Translations under genes and position numbers: made by a program | Origin: Ilyomonas sp965199905 | Lineage (GTDB): Bacteria; Bacteroidota; Bacteroidia; Chitinophagales; Chitinophagaceae | DNA: 64,000 nt | Direction: 5' to 3' | Assembly (NCBI GenBank): GCA_965199905.1 | Contig: OZ241366.1 | Coordinates: 310,001 to 374,000 of the forward strand | The notes under the pieces: model-generated | Seen by the model: only the letters and a program-made list of their open reading frames with translations | Told to the model about the DNA's origin: nothing | Database searches by the model: none | Shown: piece after piece, positions 7,724 to 16,717 of the stretch | Layout: each line of letters starts with the position of its first letter | Position numbering within the stretch: the stretch's first letter is position 1

Positions 7724-7795
7724 AAGAGGTGTTTATTTAGGTTGGTAAAATAGTTCTTTTCCCGGTTATGCTTGTTCTTCTCTGTTCCATCAAAA

Positions 7796-7832
7796 GAAAC
7801 CACCTTTTCCCGATCCGGGAAAAGGTGGTTTC
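7796..7832 (-). terminator. Rho-independent terminator
   Basis: Perfect 17-bp stem GAAACCACCTTTTCCCG, loop ATC, followed on the minus strand by TTTT. It lies 26 bp beyond the stop codon of the DUF4469 gene. Confidence 0.8.
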
Positions 7833-7857
7833 CGAAACCGGAAAAGCAGGATGTTGT

Positions 7858-8542
7858 TTACGATACGGTTATCTGGTCGGGTAAGGCACCGGTCACCAAT
7901 CCTTTTTTGCCTTTTACAACCGTCCGCACCTCCACCCGGTAGCTTCCCGCAGGCAGCTTCGGGTTCATAACTATCGGTTCGCCCGGCTTATTGCGCAGCA
8001 GCTTACCAGCGGCTTTGGTTTCCTTACCATCTTTTGTATTGATGAAAAAAACGCCTTGCTTGTCGTCGCTTTCGTCAAACTTCAGCAGGCTGCCCGTTAT
8101 ACATGCACCGCCGTTGGCAGTTGCCACCGAGTCTTTACTTTGCGTGCTGTTGTCTTCAAAATGCAGCAGCACGGGCAGGCGCTCTTTCGGCTGCACTTTT
8201 ATCTGTTTTAATAGAAGCTTCCGGGTCGCTGAGACGGATGCCGGGCTGCACACGCAGCTTTACCTGGTGACGGCTCGGGTTAAAGCGGTCATTTTCACCA
8301 TTGAAAACACCCACAATGCGGGCGCTGATGTTTACCAGCGATGTAGTAACCGAATTGCCATCGCTAACGAGGCGGATGATAGCCCTGACGATTTCTTCAA
8401 AAGCAGCCAGCGCTTCGGCTTTGGTAATGGTGCTGCCTTCGTGCGTCATCAGGTCGTAAACATCTTCGAGGGTGTAGGTTTTTCCGTTGATGGTAACTGC
8501 CATGTAATCGTCAGGATCGGGCGTAATGACGTTAGACATCAA
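7858..8542 (-). pseudogene. HU-like/DUF4469 DNA-binding-type protein, frameshifted
   Basis: Two overlapping frames make one protein of about 225 aa. The first (from 8542) has the HU-related N-terminal region of this family (TYTLEDVYDLMTHEGSTITK, then AFEEIVRAIIRLVSDGNSV and a LVNISARIVGVFNG strand). The second (ending at 7858) carries the DUF4469 C-terminal beta domain (PKLPAGSYRVEVRTVVKGKK, GALPDQITVS). The frame changes around 8197-8210, near the A/T runs AAAACAG and ATAAAAG. Intact members are common in Bacteroidota near secreted or phage-like loci and are thought to bind DNA. Either a real frameshift or an assembly error. Confidence 0.75.
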
Positions 8543-8672
8543 ATATTAATCAAGTGGCATTGCATATTTATTAAAAGTGAGCAAAAAACAAGTTTAGCGG
8601 CAGCGGGTTGTGCGATTCAGAATTTATAAGTAGGGAAATATGATATAGGTAAACAATCTGCCGGCGAAAATA

Positions 8673-8711
8673 TTTACCGGCTTTTTTCTGCCGTTTACCG
8701 GCTGCCTTACC
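8673..8711. repeat. 39-bp direct repeat, copy 1
   Basis: The 39 bases beginning TTTACCGGCTTTTTTCTGCC occur identically at 12166-12204. This copy lies between the delta-60 gene's 3' end and the DUF4469 gene's 5' end. Confidence 0.7.
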
Positions 8712-8742
8712 CACTCTCCGGCTGGCTGCTACTTATCCGTGC

Positions 8743-10549
8743 TCACTCCTTCACAAACTTCAGCACTTTCGTTTTGCTGCCCGTAGTAATGTTCAGGTAA
8801 TACGTGCCTGCCTGCATATTGGCGCCAAGCGGCGAGCTGTACTGCGCACTGCCTGTGCTTACGCCCCTTGCCAGCACGGTGCCGCTGCCATCTTTAATGG
8901 CTATGTTGGCGGTTTCATTTATTGGTAAGCCCTGTACGGTTACGTAGCTTCTGGCAGGGTTGGGATAGATGCTGGTTGCGGATGCAATATCCGCTTGCGA
9001 CACCAGCACTTTGTTGGAGAATGTTTTATAGCCTTTGTGGTCTATTGCCACCACACGGTAATAGCCTGCTTCCGCTACGCTATAGTCATACCCTTTGAAG
9101 GAACTACTGCCACTGCCGCTTACTCTTCCTTTCTCTGTAAAGTTTTTACCGCTGCTGCTGTACTGAACACTGTAATATTGAATATCAATATTGTCAAGCC
9201 CCTGCCAGCCAATGCCGTGGTTATGTAAAAAGCGTTTGATTTTAGCAATCAGCGGTTTCTGCCTCTTATCGCCATTGTAGCGGGCGAGAAGGTAGCTGTC
9301 AGCAAAAACTTCTTCATTGTAGTAGCTGCCGCCCACCAGTATTCTGCCATCCTTCTGCAAGATGGCGCAGTAGGCAAGCGCGCCGCCACCGCTGAATGTG
9401 CTTACCTGCCTGCCATCAATGCCGAAAGAAGAGTCAACGCTGCCATCGCGGTTGAGGCGGCACAGGGCAAAATCGCTGGTGGTACTGTTCCCGGCGTCTC
9501 CGGCCAGCACGAACTTACCATCGGGCTGCTGCAGCAGCGTGCGGGCGTAGGCTTTTCTGCCGTCAAAGCCTATGAAGGCTTTGCCACCGGTACCAAAGCT
9601 GTTGTCAGGTTTGCCATTGGGCAAAAAGCGCAGGGCAGTCATAAAATACTGGTAGTTGTAACCACCCGAATAGCCGCCGAGCACAATGTTACCATCTGCC
9701 TGAATCGCAATGTCCTTGGCAAGATCCTCACCGTTAAGTCCGCTGATACCTCCTGTTATAACATTGCCACTTACTCCAAAGCTTTCATCGAGGGTACCAT
9801 CAGTATTGTAACGGGAGAGTAAAAAGTCACGTCCGTAACCAGTTCCCAGTGCGCCGCCCATTAATATTTTACCGTCTGCCTCTGTGGCAAGGCAGGTCTG
9901 GCTTACACCATTATAATCTACACTGATTACGCGCCCATTATCTCCAAACTCAGTATCGTACCTGCCTTCAGGAGAAAAACGGCTCAAAATTGTGTATCTG
10001 GCAGTAAATGCAAAAGGATCATTTTTAAGTTCACCTCCAACGTAGATGGTGCCATCAGGGGCTTGTGCAAGGCTGGAGTAATAGCTTAGACTTATATTTT
10101 CAGGGTCAGGTAAAATAGTAAAGCCATTGCTGCCAAATGTTGAATCGAAAGAACCATCCGATTTTAATCGGGCAACGCAAAAATAGCCGCCCATGTAAGA
10201 CGTTAGTGTACCTAGTATAAGTAGCCGGTTTCCTTCCAGCAAAAGCATCTTATTAATGCCGCTTAAAGGTTTGTTAAGGACATAACCGTTTTTTTCCATA
10301 AGAGGAGTCTAGCATTCCATTTACGAGAAAACGCGCGAGGGAACCTCCTGTACCATTCGCATCATCATATCCACCGGCTGTGATAATTTTTCCATCTGTC
10401 TGTTGTACAACAGCGTAGTTGATGCCAAGATCATTATTCCCGGATGTAACAAAACCTTTATCACCAAAGGAGAGGTCTAAAGTGCCGGACTGGCTTTTAG
10501 AATACACTGCGATAAAAACTGCCAAGAGAAGGAGTAGTAACTGTTTCAT
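8743..10549 (-). pseudogene. Delta-60 repeat T9SS protein, frameshifted at a 7-nt homopolymer
   Basis: The first 91 codons (from 10549) encode a signal peptide and the first delta-60 repeat, ending in an abnormal tail after GMLDSSYGK. The second frame (518 aa from 10299) continues exactly where the repeat should go on (KNGYVLNKPL) and runs through at least seven more repeats, an Ig-like segment (about 340-440) and a T9SS type A domain (SIYPNPARSYVTVQG ... KVLKFVKE). The junction is a run of seven T at 10289-10295; six would restore one ORF of about 600 aa. Homopolymer slippage, phase variation or sequencing error would all explain it. Confidence 0.85.
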
Positions 10550-10576
10550 AATTATCTGGTTTTAAGTAAAAAAGTT

Positions 10577-12061
10577 TTAATGAGGTCTGTTGCTGCAGTT
10601 ATCTGTGGCTAAGCAGTTATCATCGTCATTGGGTTCAAAACAGGTTACTCTGCGGTTCTTGCACTCTACAAACACCTTGTGACTTGTTTGCGGACTGCTC
10701 CCGATGATATTCTGGAAAAAAGTAGCTGCCCTGCCGATGATGTATAGCCCTACCTGTGCTTCCGTACCGTAGCTGGTGCCATAGTCGGCTTTGAAGGTAG
10801 ATCCGGCATTGCGCAGCCCATGTTGAGCGTCACAGTCAAGATACAGTTCTGAGCGGATGCCCAGCGGTTGTAGGATATTCCTGTAATAAGAAGGAGAGCC
10901 GTAAGTATAAATATCGGGCCCAGGAAGGTTGCTTCCATTTACTCTGAATGGCTGTGTTTTGAGGCAACTTCGCTCTACATTAAAGCTGTCTTTATATCTT
11001 GTGGTATTTGGAAGTGCGGGAGCAAAATTAATATCACGGATATAAGGATCGACGATATCATCCTGCAAGCCGTGAAAAGCGATAATAGGGATGCGCTGGT
11101 CAAAAAAGTTTTTAGCCGTTAAACTGTCATAGTTAGGTGGTACGGCAAGGCTGCCCCATTGCGCCAGTATGCCTTTGATTTTTCCAACATAGCTGATACT
11201 TGTATCGCCGTAATACCAATTAGCATTGATGGGCCCCAATGCCTGCGAGATGCTCACGCTCCCTACATACGGATTTACCGAATCGACCATCGATTGCCGC
11301 GGGTAGTATGCTACGTCCAATACCGTTATACTGCCTGCGCTGGCACCTCCGAGAAACAGATTGTTAACATCTATCTGGTATGGTGCACGCTGAAAGGGAA
11401 GCAACGAATACTGCTCATTTTGTCTCTGAATAATGCTGCGGATAGCGCCTCGTACATCCTGACTTGCCCGGTAAACTGCCAGTTGCTGCTGAACCGTCAC
11501 ATATGCTTTGCCATTGGGGTCTGTGGGAAAACCAGGGCCGGGCAGTCGTACACCCGTTCTGTATTCTACATTAAAAACCACGAAGCCCCGTTGGGCAAAA
11601 GCCTCGGCATCAGGGCTAGAGCCTGTGCCCAACTGCTTGCAGTTGGAGAAGCCACCACCATGCACAAAGATGACAGCAGGAAGCGGACAGGTTTTGTATT
11701 TGGTATAATCTGCGGGGTAATAGACATCATAGCGAAGCACACCATTGTTGGTTTTGTCGCAGTCTGAAGCGCCGGTAAATCCGTTGCTAATACAACCGTC
11801 TGGCGGTGTATATTCTATCTTATAAACTACATCTCCCGGGTAGTCGGCACTAGTATCGTATTTGCCATAGTTAATGTTGGGAATTTTTACGATATTGCTG
11901 AAAGGTAAAGAAGTAGAAGTATCGCTCAGGCGGTAATTGCAAAGCGCGCTGGCAAAACAACCGGACACCAATGGTTCATCGTTTACTTGCTGTACCGAAA
12001 CAGTATAGGAAGTAAACAGGATAAAGAAGAAGAATAAACGAATGTGGAAGTGTACAAGCAC
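10577..12061 (-). CDS. Secreted carboxylesterase-like alpha/beta hydrolase
   Basis: 494 aa with an N-terminal hydrophobic leader (RLFFFFILFTSYTVSV). Hydrolase features: oxyanion motif VIFVHGGGFSNC near 140, nucleophile elbow GGASAGS near 238-244, acid region HGLQDDIVDP near 335, and a late His in CDAQHGLRNAG near 415. The HGGG and GxSxG pairing fits the type-B/HSL-like carboxylesterase group. The C-terminus is Cys-rich (CKNRRVTCFEPNDDDNCLAT). Downstream (leftward) of it lie the delta-60 genes, all on the same strand, so a secreted cluster is likely. Confidence 0.8.
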   Translation of the reverse strand: MLVHFHIRLFFFFILFTSYTVSVQQVNDEPLVSGCFASALCNYRLSDTSTSLPFSNIVKIPNINYGKYDTSADYPGDVVYKIEYTPPDGCISNGFTGASDCDKTNNGVLRYDVYYPADYTKYKTCPLPAVIFVHGGGFSNCKQLGTGSSPDAEAFAQRGFVVFNVEYRTGVRLPGPGFPTDPNGKAYVTVQQQLAVYRASQDVRGAIRSIIQRQNEQYSLLPFQRAPYQIDVNNLFLGGASAGSITVLDVAYYPRQSMVDSVNPYVGSVSISQALGPINANWYYGDTSISYVGKIKGILAQWGSLAVPPNYDSLTAKNFFDQRIPIIAFHGLQDDIVDPYIRDINFAPALPNTTRYKDSFNVERSCLKTQPFRVNGSNLPGPDIYTYGSPSYYRNILQPLGIRSELYLDCDAQHGLRNAGSTFKADYGTSYGTEAQVGLYIIGRAATFFQNIIGSSPQTSHKVFVECKNRRVTCFEPNDDDNCLATDNCSNRPH

Positions 12062-12165
12062 GTGTGTTTATTTTCAATGGTTAGTAACAGGCAAAACCAG
12101 TTATGTTGTCAGCAGTTATGATTTAAAGTTTAAAAATAAATGAATTTTAATGTTTGTAAAAAATT

Positions 12166-12204
12166 TTTACCGGCTTTTTTCTGCCGTTTACCGGCTGCCT
12201 TACC
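12166..12204. repeat. 39-bp direct repeat, copy 2
   Basis: Identical to 8673-8711. Here it lies between the divergent esterase gene and the LiaF-like operon, just upstream of the -7 box at 12247. Confidence 0.7.
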
Positions 12205-12246
12205 TTCACTTGCCTAACAGGTCTTTCCAAGGGTTTTGTGCGCTGG

Positions 12247-12254
12247 TAGCTTTG
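12247..12254 (+). promoter_or_regulatory. Bacteroidota -7 box for LiaF/two-component operon
   Basis: TAGCTTTG matches TAnnTTTG. The ATG of the LiaF-like gene is 20 bp downstream. No good -33 TTTG at the normal distance. Confidence 0.45.
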
Positions 12255-12273
12255 TGCAACAAAATTAAAAACA

Positions 12274-13071
12274 ATGGAAACGAATATTGTAAAAGAAAAA
12301 GAAACCAGCTTGCAAAAAGAAAGCAATATTAACCAGAACAGCCGCCGGTGGAGTGGCATTTTCCTGCTGGCGGTGGGCGGTGTGTTGCTGGCCAACAAAC
12401 TGGGTGCACCCATTCCGCACTGGCTTATGAGCTGGCAAATATTTGTTATTGCGCTGGGTTTACTAATAGGAGTGCGCCACCAGTTTCGCAACCCGTCCTG
12501 GATTGTTCTGGTTGGCTTGGGCAGTGCCTGGCTGCTCGATGATTATTATCCCGAACTGAGTTTGCGCAATTATGTTTGGCCGGTTATCCTCATAGTCATC
12601 GGTATTTCTTTTATCATGAACCCAAAACGAGCCAACTGGATAACCGGTGGCAACTGGAGAAGGAAATTGCAGCCAAAGCAGAACAACTGGTACGGCGGGC
12701 CGCATGCAACCGGCGACGATATAGCAGATACAACGGAAGAAAGGGTAGATATTACTGCGTTTTTTGGTGGTGTGAAAAAGCGGATATTCTCTAAAAATTT
12801 CCGGGGCGGCGATATAACGGCTTTTATGGGCGGTGTGGAAATAGACCTGGCGCAGGCAGATATACAAGGCGGGGCAAGGCTCGATATGTCGGCCGTATTT
12901 GGCGGTATTAAACTAATTGTACCTGCCGATTGGGAAGTGCGCAACGAAGCCACCGCTGTATTCGGCGGCATAGAAGATAAGCGCACAACGCCTGCCATAT
13001 TCAACAGTCGCAAGTTGCTGATTCTTGATGGCGTGGCAGTTTTTGGCGGCATCGAATTAAAGAGCTTTTAG
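12274..13071 (+). CDS. LiaF-like membrane protein
   Basis: 265 aa. Four predicted membrane segments lie in the N-terminal 120 residues (about 28-45, 54-71, 77-91, 99-115). The cytosolic C-terminal region has four repeats of AxFGG(V/I) (ITAFFGGVKK, ITAFMGGVEID, MSAVFGGIKL, TAVFGGIEDK, VAVFGGIELK), the beta-helix typical of LiaF-type cell-envelope stress proteins. In Firmicutes LiaF inhibits the partner histidine kinase. Here it heads an operon with a LytS-type kinase and LytTR regulator, so a similar modulating role is reasonable but inferred. Confidence 0.85.
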   Translation: METNIVKEKETSLQKESNINQNSRRWSGIFLLAVGGVLLANKLGAPIPHWLMSWQIFVIALGLLIGVRHQFRNPSWIVLVGLGSAWLLDDYYPELSLRNYVWPVILIVIGISFIMNPKRANWITGGNWRRKLQPKQNNWYGGPHATGDDIADTTEERVDITAFFGGVKKRIFSKNFRGGDITAFMGGVEIDLAQADIQGGARLDMSAVFGGIKLIVPADWEVRNEATAVFGGIEDKRTTPAIFNSRKLLILDGVAVFGGIELKSF

Positions 13072-13209
13072 AACAGTGATGAGTGATGAGTGATGAATTA
13101 TCGCGAAGTTTTTAGTTATTTCTTATTGTTCTTTCACTGATAATTCGTTGCTCATCATTGCAATTTATAACTCATAATTCCTCATTCATAACTCATAATC
13201 ATAGTTATC
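13072..13209. repeat. Short AT-rich ATGAGTGATGA-type repeats
   Basis: GTGATGAGTGATGAGTGATG at the left and TCATAACTCATAATC at the right, with partial inverted pairing between them. Similar sequence occurs at about 38385-38410. A common low-complexity spacer in this group of bacteria. Confidence 0.4.
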
Positions 13210-13569
13210 ATGAACTGGTATATTGCCAAACTTGTTTATCAGGTGATTTATGGAAACGGGCTGTTCGACGGCCAATTCAGCGAGCAGTTTCGGCTGATAC
13301 AGGCAACCGATGAAGTGCATGCGTTTACCAAGGCGCAGTTGATTGGGCATAAAGAAGAAAATACATTGCGCCACGAAACGGAAGCGCTTGTTCAGTGGAA
13401 GTTTATCAATGTTTGCGAGCTGATAGCCATGAATGAAATGGCAGATGGTGCCGAGATTTTATCGCACACAAGCGAGCCGCAAAATGCAAAGGTGTATGTG
13501 AAAGTGATACAGCGGCAGGCTTCGCAATTGCTGGCAGACAGTTGCACAAAATGTTTTCATGAAAATTAA
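13210..13569 (+). CDS. DUF4288 domain protein
   Basis: 119 aa. It begins MNWYIAKLVYQVI and contains the DUF4288 pattern (QFRLIQATDEVHAFTKAQLIG, then WKFINVCELIAMNEMADGAEI). No signal peptide or catalytic motif. It lies between the LiaF-like gene and the histidine kinase, with 5 bp to the latter, so it is in the same operon. Its role in the signalling system is unknown. Confidence 0.75.
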   Translation: MNWYIAKLVYQVIYGNGLFDGQFSEQFRLIQATDEVHAFTKAQLIGHKEENTLRHETEALVQWKFINVCELIAMNEMADGAEILSHTSEPQNAKVYVKVIQRQASQLLADSCTKCFHEN

Positions 13570-13574
13570 TCTGC

Positions 13575-14630
13575 ATGGCATCGCCTTCTTTTTTTAACAG
13601 AAAAACTGCGGCTGGTTTTACCGGCTGGTCGGTGCTATGGATATCGCTGCAGATGTTTATGGTAAACCGGTACATTCACAACATCACGCTGTCTTTTACG
13701 GACGCTTTTGTGAGCATGGCTTTTATTACGGCGGCTTGTTTAATCATCATTAATAATTTCAGGTATTATCTTCCAACGGACGACCAGTTTTGGTACATCA
13801 TCATCATCAGCCTTGCGCTGGGCGGCATTGTTACGGGTCTGTCTACTTTTATACTTCATCTTATTTTCTGGAAAGAAACGGCTTATCATTCTTTGGTTAG
13901 CGAGTCGTGGCTGCTTCGTTTTGCACTGTCAGTATTGCTGATTGCCTGCACAGGTGTTATTGGTTTGCTTTGGTATTCGTTGCAGGAAGGAAAAGATAAA
14001 GAACGCCGCTCGCAACATGCCGAAAAAATGCTGAAAGAAGCTGAGCTGTACAAGCTTCGGCAACAATTGCAGCCGCATTTTTTGTTCAACAGTTTAAACT
14101 CTATTAGTGCGCTTACACTTTCCGACGCTACGAAGGCGCGACACATGATTCAGCAGTTATCCGATTTTTTAAGAAGCACTTTGCAACGCAACGAAAACCA
14201 GTTTATCACGCTGCAGGAAGAACTTCACCAGCTATCGCTATACCTCGATATTGAGAAAGTTCGTTTTGGTCATCGCCTGCAAACCAGCAACGATAGTACG
14301 GATGAATCATTGCAGCTTTTACTTCCTGCTTTGTTACTGCAACCTGCTGTTGAAAATGCCATCAAGTTTGGGTTGTACGATACACTCGATGATGTGTTGA
14401 TTGAAATAAAAACACGAAAAGAAGAAGATGATTTGGTGGTAACGATTACCAATCCTTTTGACATTGAAACGATGCACACAGCGCCGGGCACAGGCTTTGG
14501 GTTGCCATCCATCCGCAGAAGATTGTATTTGCTTTTCGGGCGACAGGACCTGGTGCAAACAGAGCAGGCGCAAAACGTATTTATTACCACCATCCGCATT
14601 CCTACCTTACTACAAAGACAAGGGTTATGA
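13575..14630 (+). CDS. LytS/YehU-family sensor histidine kinase
   Basis: 351 aa. Four membrane segments (about 16-36, 44-62, 73-98, 113-134), then a short coiled region and the His_kinase domain. The phospho-acceptor is His168 in QLQPHFLFNSLNSISAL, followed by an ATP-binding domain (PALLLQPAVENAIKFG, and GTGFGLPSIRRRL near 310). No large sensor domain, so it probably senses membrane state, in keeping with its LiaF-like partner. Its stop overlaps the next gene's ATG by 4 bp, indicating translational coupling. Confidence 0.9.
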   Translation: MASPSFFNRKTAAGFTGWSVLWISLQMFMVNRYIHNITLSFTDAFVSMAFITAACLIIINNFRYYLPTDDQFWYIIIISLALGGIVTGLSTFILHLIFWKETAYHSLVSESWLLRFALSVLLIACTGVIGLLWYSLQEGKDKERRSQHAEKMLKEAELYKLRQQLQPHFLFNSLNSISALTLSDATKARHMIQQLSDFLRSTLQRNENQFITLQEELHQLSLYLDIEKVRFGHRLQTSNDSTDESLQLLLPALLLQPAVENAIKFGLYDTLDDVLIEIKTRKEEDDLVVTITNPFDIETMHTAPGTGFGLPSIRRRLYLLFGRQDLVQTEQAQNVFITTIRIPTLLQRQGL

Positions 14631-15367
14631 AAGTTATAATTATAGATGATGAGCTGCTTGCCAGAAGTATTGTAAAAGAATATTTATCGGAATATTCTGC
14701 TATTAAAATTGTAGCCGAATGCAGCAATGGTTTTGAAGGTGTAAAAGCCATTTCGGAACACAAGCCTGAGTTGATTTTTCTTGATATACAGATGCCGAAA
14801 ATAAACGGCTTCGAAATGCTGGAGCTGATTGAAAATCCACCGCCTGTTATCTTCACCACTGCATTCGACGAATACGCCATTAAAGCCTTCGAGACTCACG
14901 CAGTTGATTATTTGCTGAAGCCATTTGACAAAGAGCGTTTTGACAAAGCCATTCAAAAAGTGACGAGTCAAAAGCAATCAACGGAAAGCAAAGAAGCGAC
15001 CGCTTCATTACTGCAATCGGCTACAGAAAGTCCATCGCAAAACAATCGCATTGTGGTAAAGGATGGCAGCAAAATCAAAATCATTCCCGTTGCACAGCTA
15101 CAATACATAGAAGCGGCAGATGACTATGTGAAGCTGACTACACCGGATGGCACTTTCCTGAAAAATAAAACCATGTCTTACTACGAAAGCAGCCTTGCCT
15201 CGCAGCAATTTATTCGAATACATCGTTCTTATTTGGTAAATAGCCAGTTGATAACGCGTATTGATGCTTACGAAAAGGAAGGACATATCGTGACTTTAAA
15301 AACCGGTCAAACCTTGCCTGTAAGCAAATCGGGATATGCAAAGCTGAAAGAACAATTTGGTATTTAG
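14627..15367 (+). CDS. LytTR response regulator
   Basis: 246 aa. Receiver domain at 1-120 with acidic pocket Asp7/Asp8 and phospho-acceptor Asp53 (LIFLDIQMPKING), switch Thr in VIFTTAF, and Lys in LLKPFDKERF. LytTR DNA-binding domain at about 140-246 (RIVVKDGSKIKIIPVAQL, FIRIHRSYLVN). It should activate its own operon or cell-envelope genes. Pairs with the kinase directly upstream. Confidence 0.92.
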   Translation: MKVIIIDDELLARSIVKEYLSEYSAIKIVAECSNGFEGVKAISEHKPELIFLDIQMPKINGFEMLELIENPPPVIFTTAFDEYAIKAFETHAVDYLLKPFDKERFDKAIQKVTSQKQSTESKEATASLLQSATESPSQNNRIVVKDGSKIKIIPVAQLQYIEAADDYVKLTTPDGTFLKNKTMSYYESSLASQQFIRIHRSYLVNSQLITRIDAYEKEGHIVTLKTGQTLPVSKSGYAKLKEQFGI

Positions 15368-15418
15368 ATTGAATACCTTTTTCGTTGGCTTCTTTTTTGT
15401 TTTGATAAAAGAAAAAGT

Positions 15419-15796
15419 ATGAAACAGACAATTGTATTTGCAGTGGCGCTTTTCTTTAGCGTAGCTGCGTTTTCGCAGGATTCATCTGCTATGCGCCCAA
15501 TGGGTGGCGACTCAATGGGTAAAATGCATCATAAGATGATGGGCAAAATGAAAGATTGCGTGATGATGCACGATGGTACGCCAATGGTAATGAAGGGTGG
15601 ACAAAATACGCCGCTTACCGATCAGATGACGTTTCCAAACGGCACCGTTGTAATGGCTGATGGTACCGTGAAAATGAAAAATGGCTCTACCAAAATGTTG
15701 AAAGACGGTGAATGTATTTACATGGACGGCAGCATGGGAAAGATGCCGATGACGGGCAATAAAATGAAAATGAAGAAAGACAGCACAATGATGTAG
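15419..15796 (+). CDS. Secreted methionine-rich DUF6799 protein
   Basis: 125 aa. Signal peptide at 1-20 (MKQTIVFAVALFFSVAAFSQ). Very Met-, Lys- and His-rich, with MGKMHHKMMGKMKDCVMMHDG and the DUF6799 repeat LxDGTxVMADGTVKMKNG. Periplasmic. Met/His-rich stretches suggest copper or silver binding, but this is inference. Follows the response regulator by 51 bp and ends at a terminator. Confidence 0.75.
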   Translation: MKQTIVFAVALFFSVAAFSQDSSAMRPMGGDSMGKMHHKMMGKMKDCVMMHDGTPMVMKGGQNTPLTDQMTFPNGTVVMADGTVKMKNGSTKMLKDGECIYMDGSMGKMPMTGNKMKMKKDSTMM

Positions 15797-15814
15797 TTCC
15801 ATCCACTTATAAAA

Positions 15815-15846
15815 AAAAGCTATCAATCAAATTGATAGCTTTTTAT
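15815..15846 (+). terminator. Rho-independent terminator
   Basis: Stem AAAAGCTATCAAT, loop CAA, full complement, then a T-rich tail. It ends the transcription unit of the DUF6799 gene. Confidence 0.85.
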
Positions 15847-15889
15847 TTTCCGGCATTCCCTTCTTTATTTGTATAAATTCTGTTTATAA

Positions 15890-16600
15890 ATGAGCGCAAC
15901 TATTTACCTGGTACCAACCGTTTTACATGACGATGAAGAAGCTTTGAAAGCTATACCGGCTTATGTGTTAGAAGCTGTAAAAAGCTGCCAGGCTTTTTTT
16001 GCTGAAAACGAAAAAACAACACGGCGGTATTTTAAAAAGCTTTGGAAAGAAATGGTGATAGACAATTACGAATGGCATACCATTCATAAAGCGGAAGAAG
16101 AAGTATCGCAGGCATTTATCCGTTGCATTCGTCAAAATAAAACAATCGGCATCATTAGCGAAGCGGGTTGTCCCGGCATTGCAGACCCGGGACAAATACT
16201 GATAAATATTGCGCAGCAACAGAAAGCTATAATAAAACCTTTGGTAGGACCAAATTCTATATTGCTGGCTTTGATGGCAAGCGGTATGAGCGGGCAGAGC
16301 TTTGCGTTTCAGGGTTATCTTCCCATCGATTCATTGGAAAGAAAAAAGAAAATAAAGGAATTGGAAGAAGATTCGATCAAAGGAAAATGCACACAGATTT
16401 TTATTGAAACACCTTACCGAAACCAGGCTATCTATACTGAACTGCTTCAATCGTGCAAGGATGGAACAAAGCTGTGCGTGGCTGCTGAACTAACTGGCAA
16501 AAATGAAAAAATAAAGACAAAGACAATTGCTCAGTGGAAGAGTGAACCGCAGCCACAGCTTCATAAAATTCCCGTTATCTTTTTGTTGTATGCAGGATAG
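15890..16600 (+). CDS. RsmI-like SAM-dependent methyltransferase (tetrapyrrole methylase fold)
   Basis: 236 aa. Family landmarks: YLVPTVL at the N-terminus, IGIISEAGCPGIADPGQILI near 83-105, PLVGPNSILLALMASG near 120, and FIETPYRN near 170. RsmI methylates the 2'-O of C1402 in 16S rRNA. This shorter Bacteroidota type is usually annotated only as a SAM-dependent methyltransferase, so the rRNA substrate is likely but unproven. Monocistronic. Confidence 0.8.
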   Translation: MSATIYLVPTVLHDDEEALKAIPAYVLEAVKSCQAFFAENEKTTRRYFKKLWKEMVIDNYEWHTIHKAEEEVSQAFIRCIRQNKTIGIISEAGCPGIADPGQILINIAQQQKAIIKPLVGPNSILLALMASGMSGQSFAFQGYLPIDSLERKKKIKELEEDSIKGKCTQIFIETPYRNQAIYTELLQSCKDGTKLCVAAELTGKNEKIKTKTIAQWKSEPQPQLHKIPVIFLLYAG

Positions 16601-16717
16601 TTAGCAATAGACCTTTTGCTTAAAGCCTGGTTGTTCAAAACCGCGTTGTCATGCCTGTGTAATTAATTCTTTGCATCGCCTGTTACATCTTTTCTTTGCA
16701 CAAAATCGTTTCCTCTC

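Noticed and set aside
11159..11767. 202-codon ORF on the plus strand
   Set aside because: Lies wholly inside the carboxylesterase gene on the other strand, which has clear family motifs.
12570..13052. 160-codon ORF antisense to the LiaF-like gene
   Set aside because: Created by the repeated FGG codons of the real gene. No independent support.
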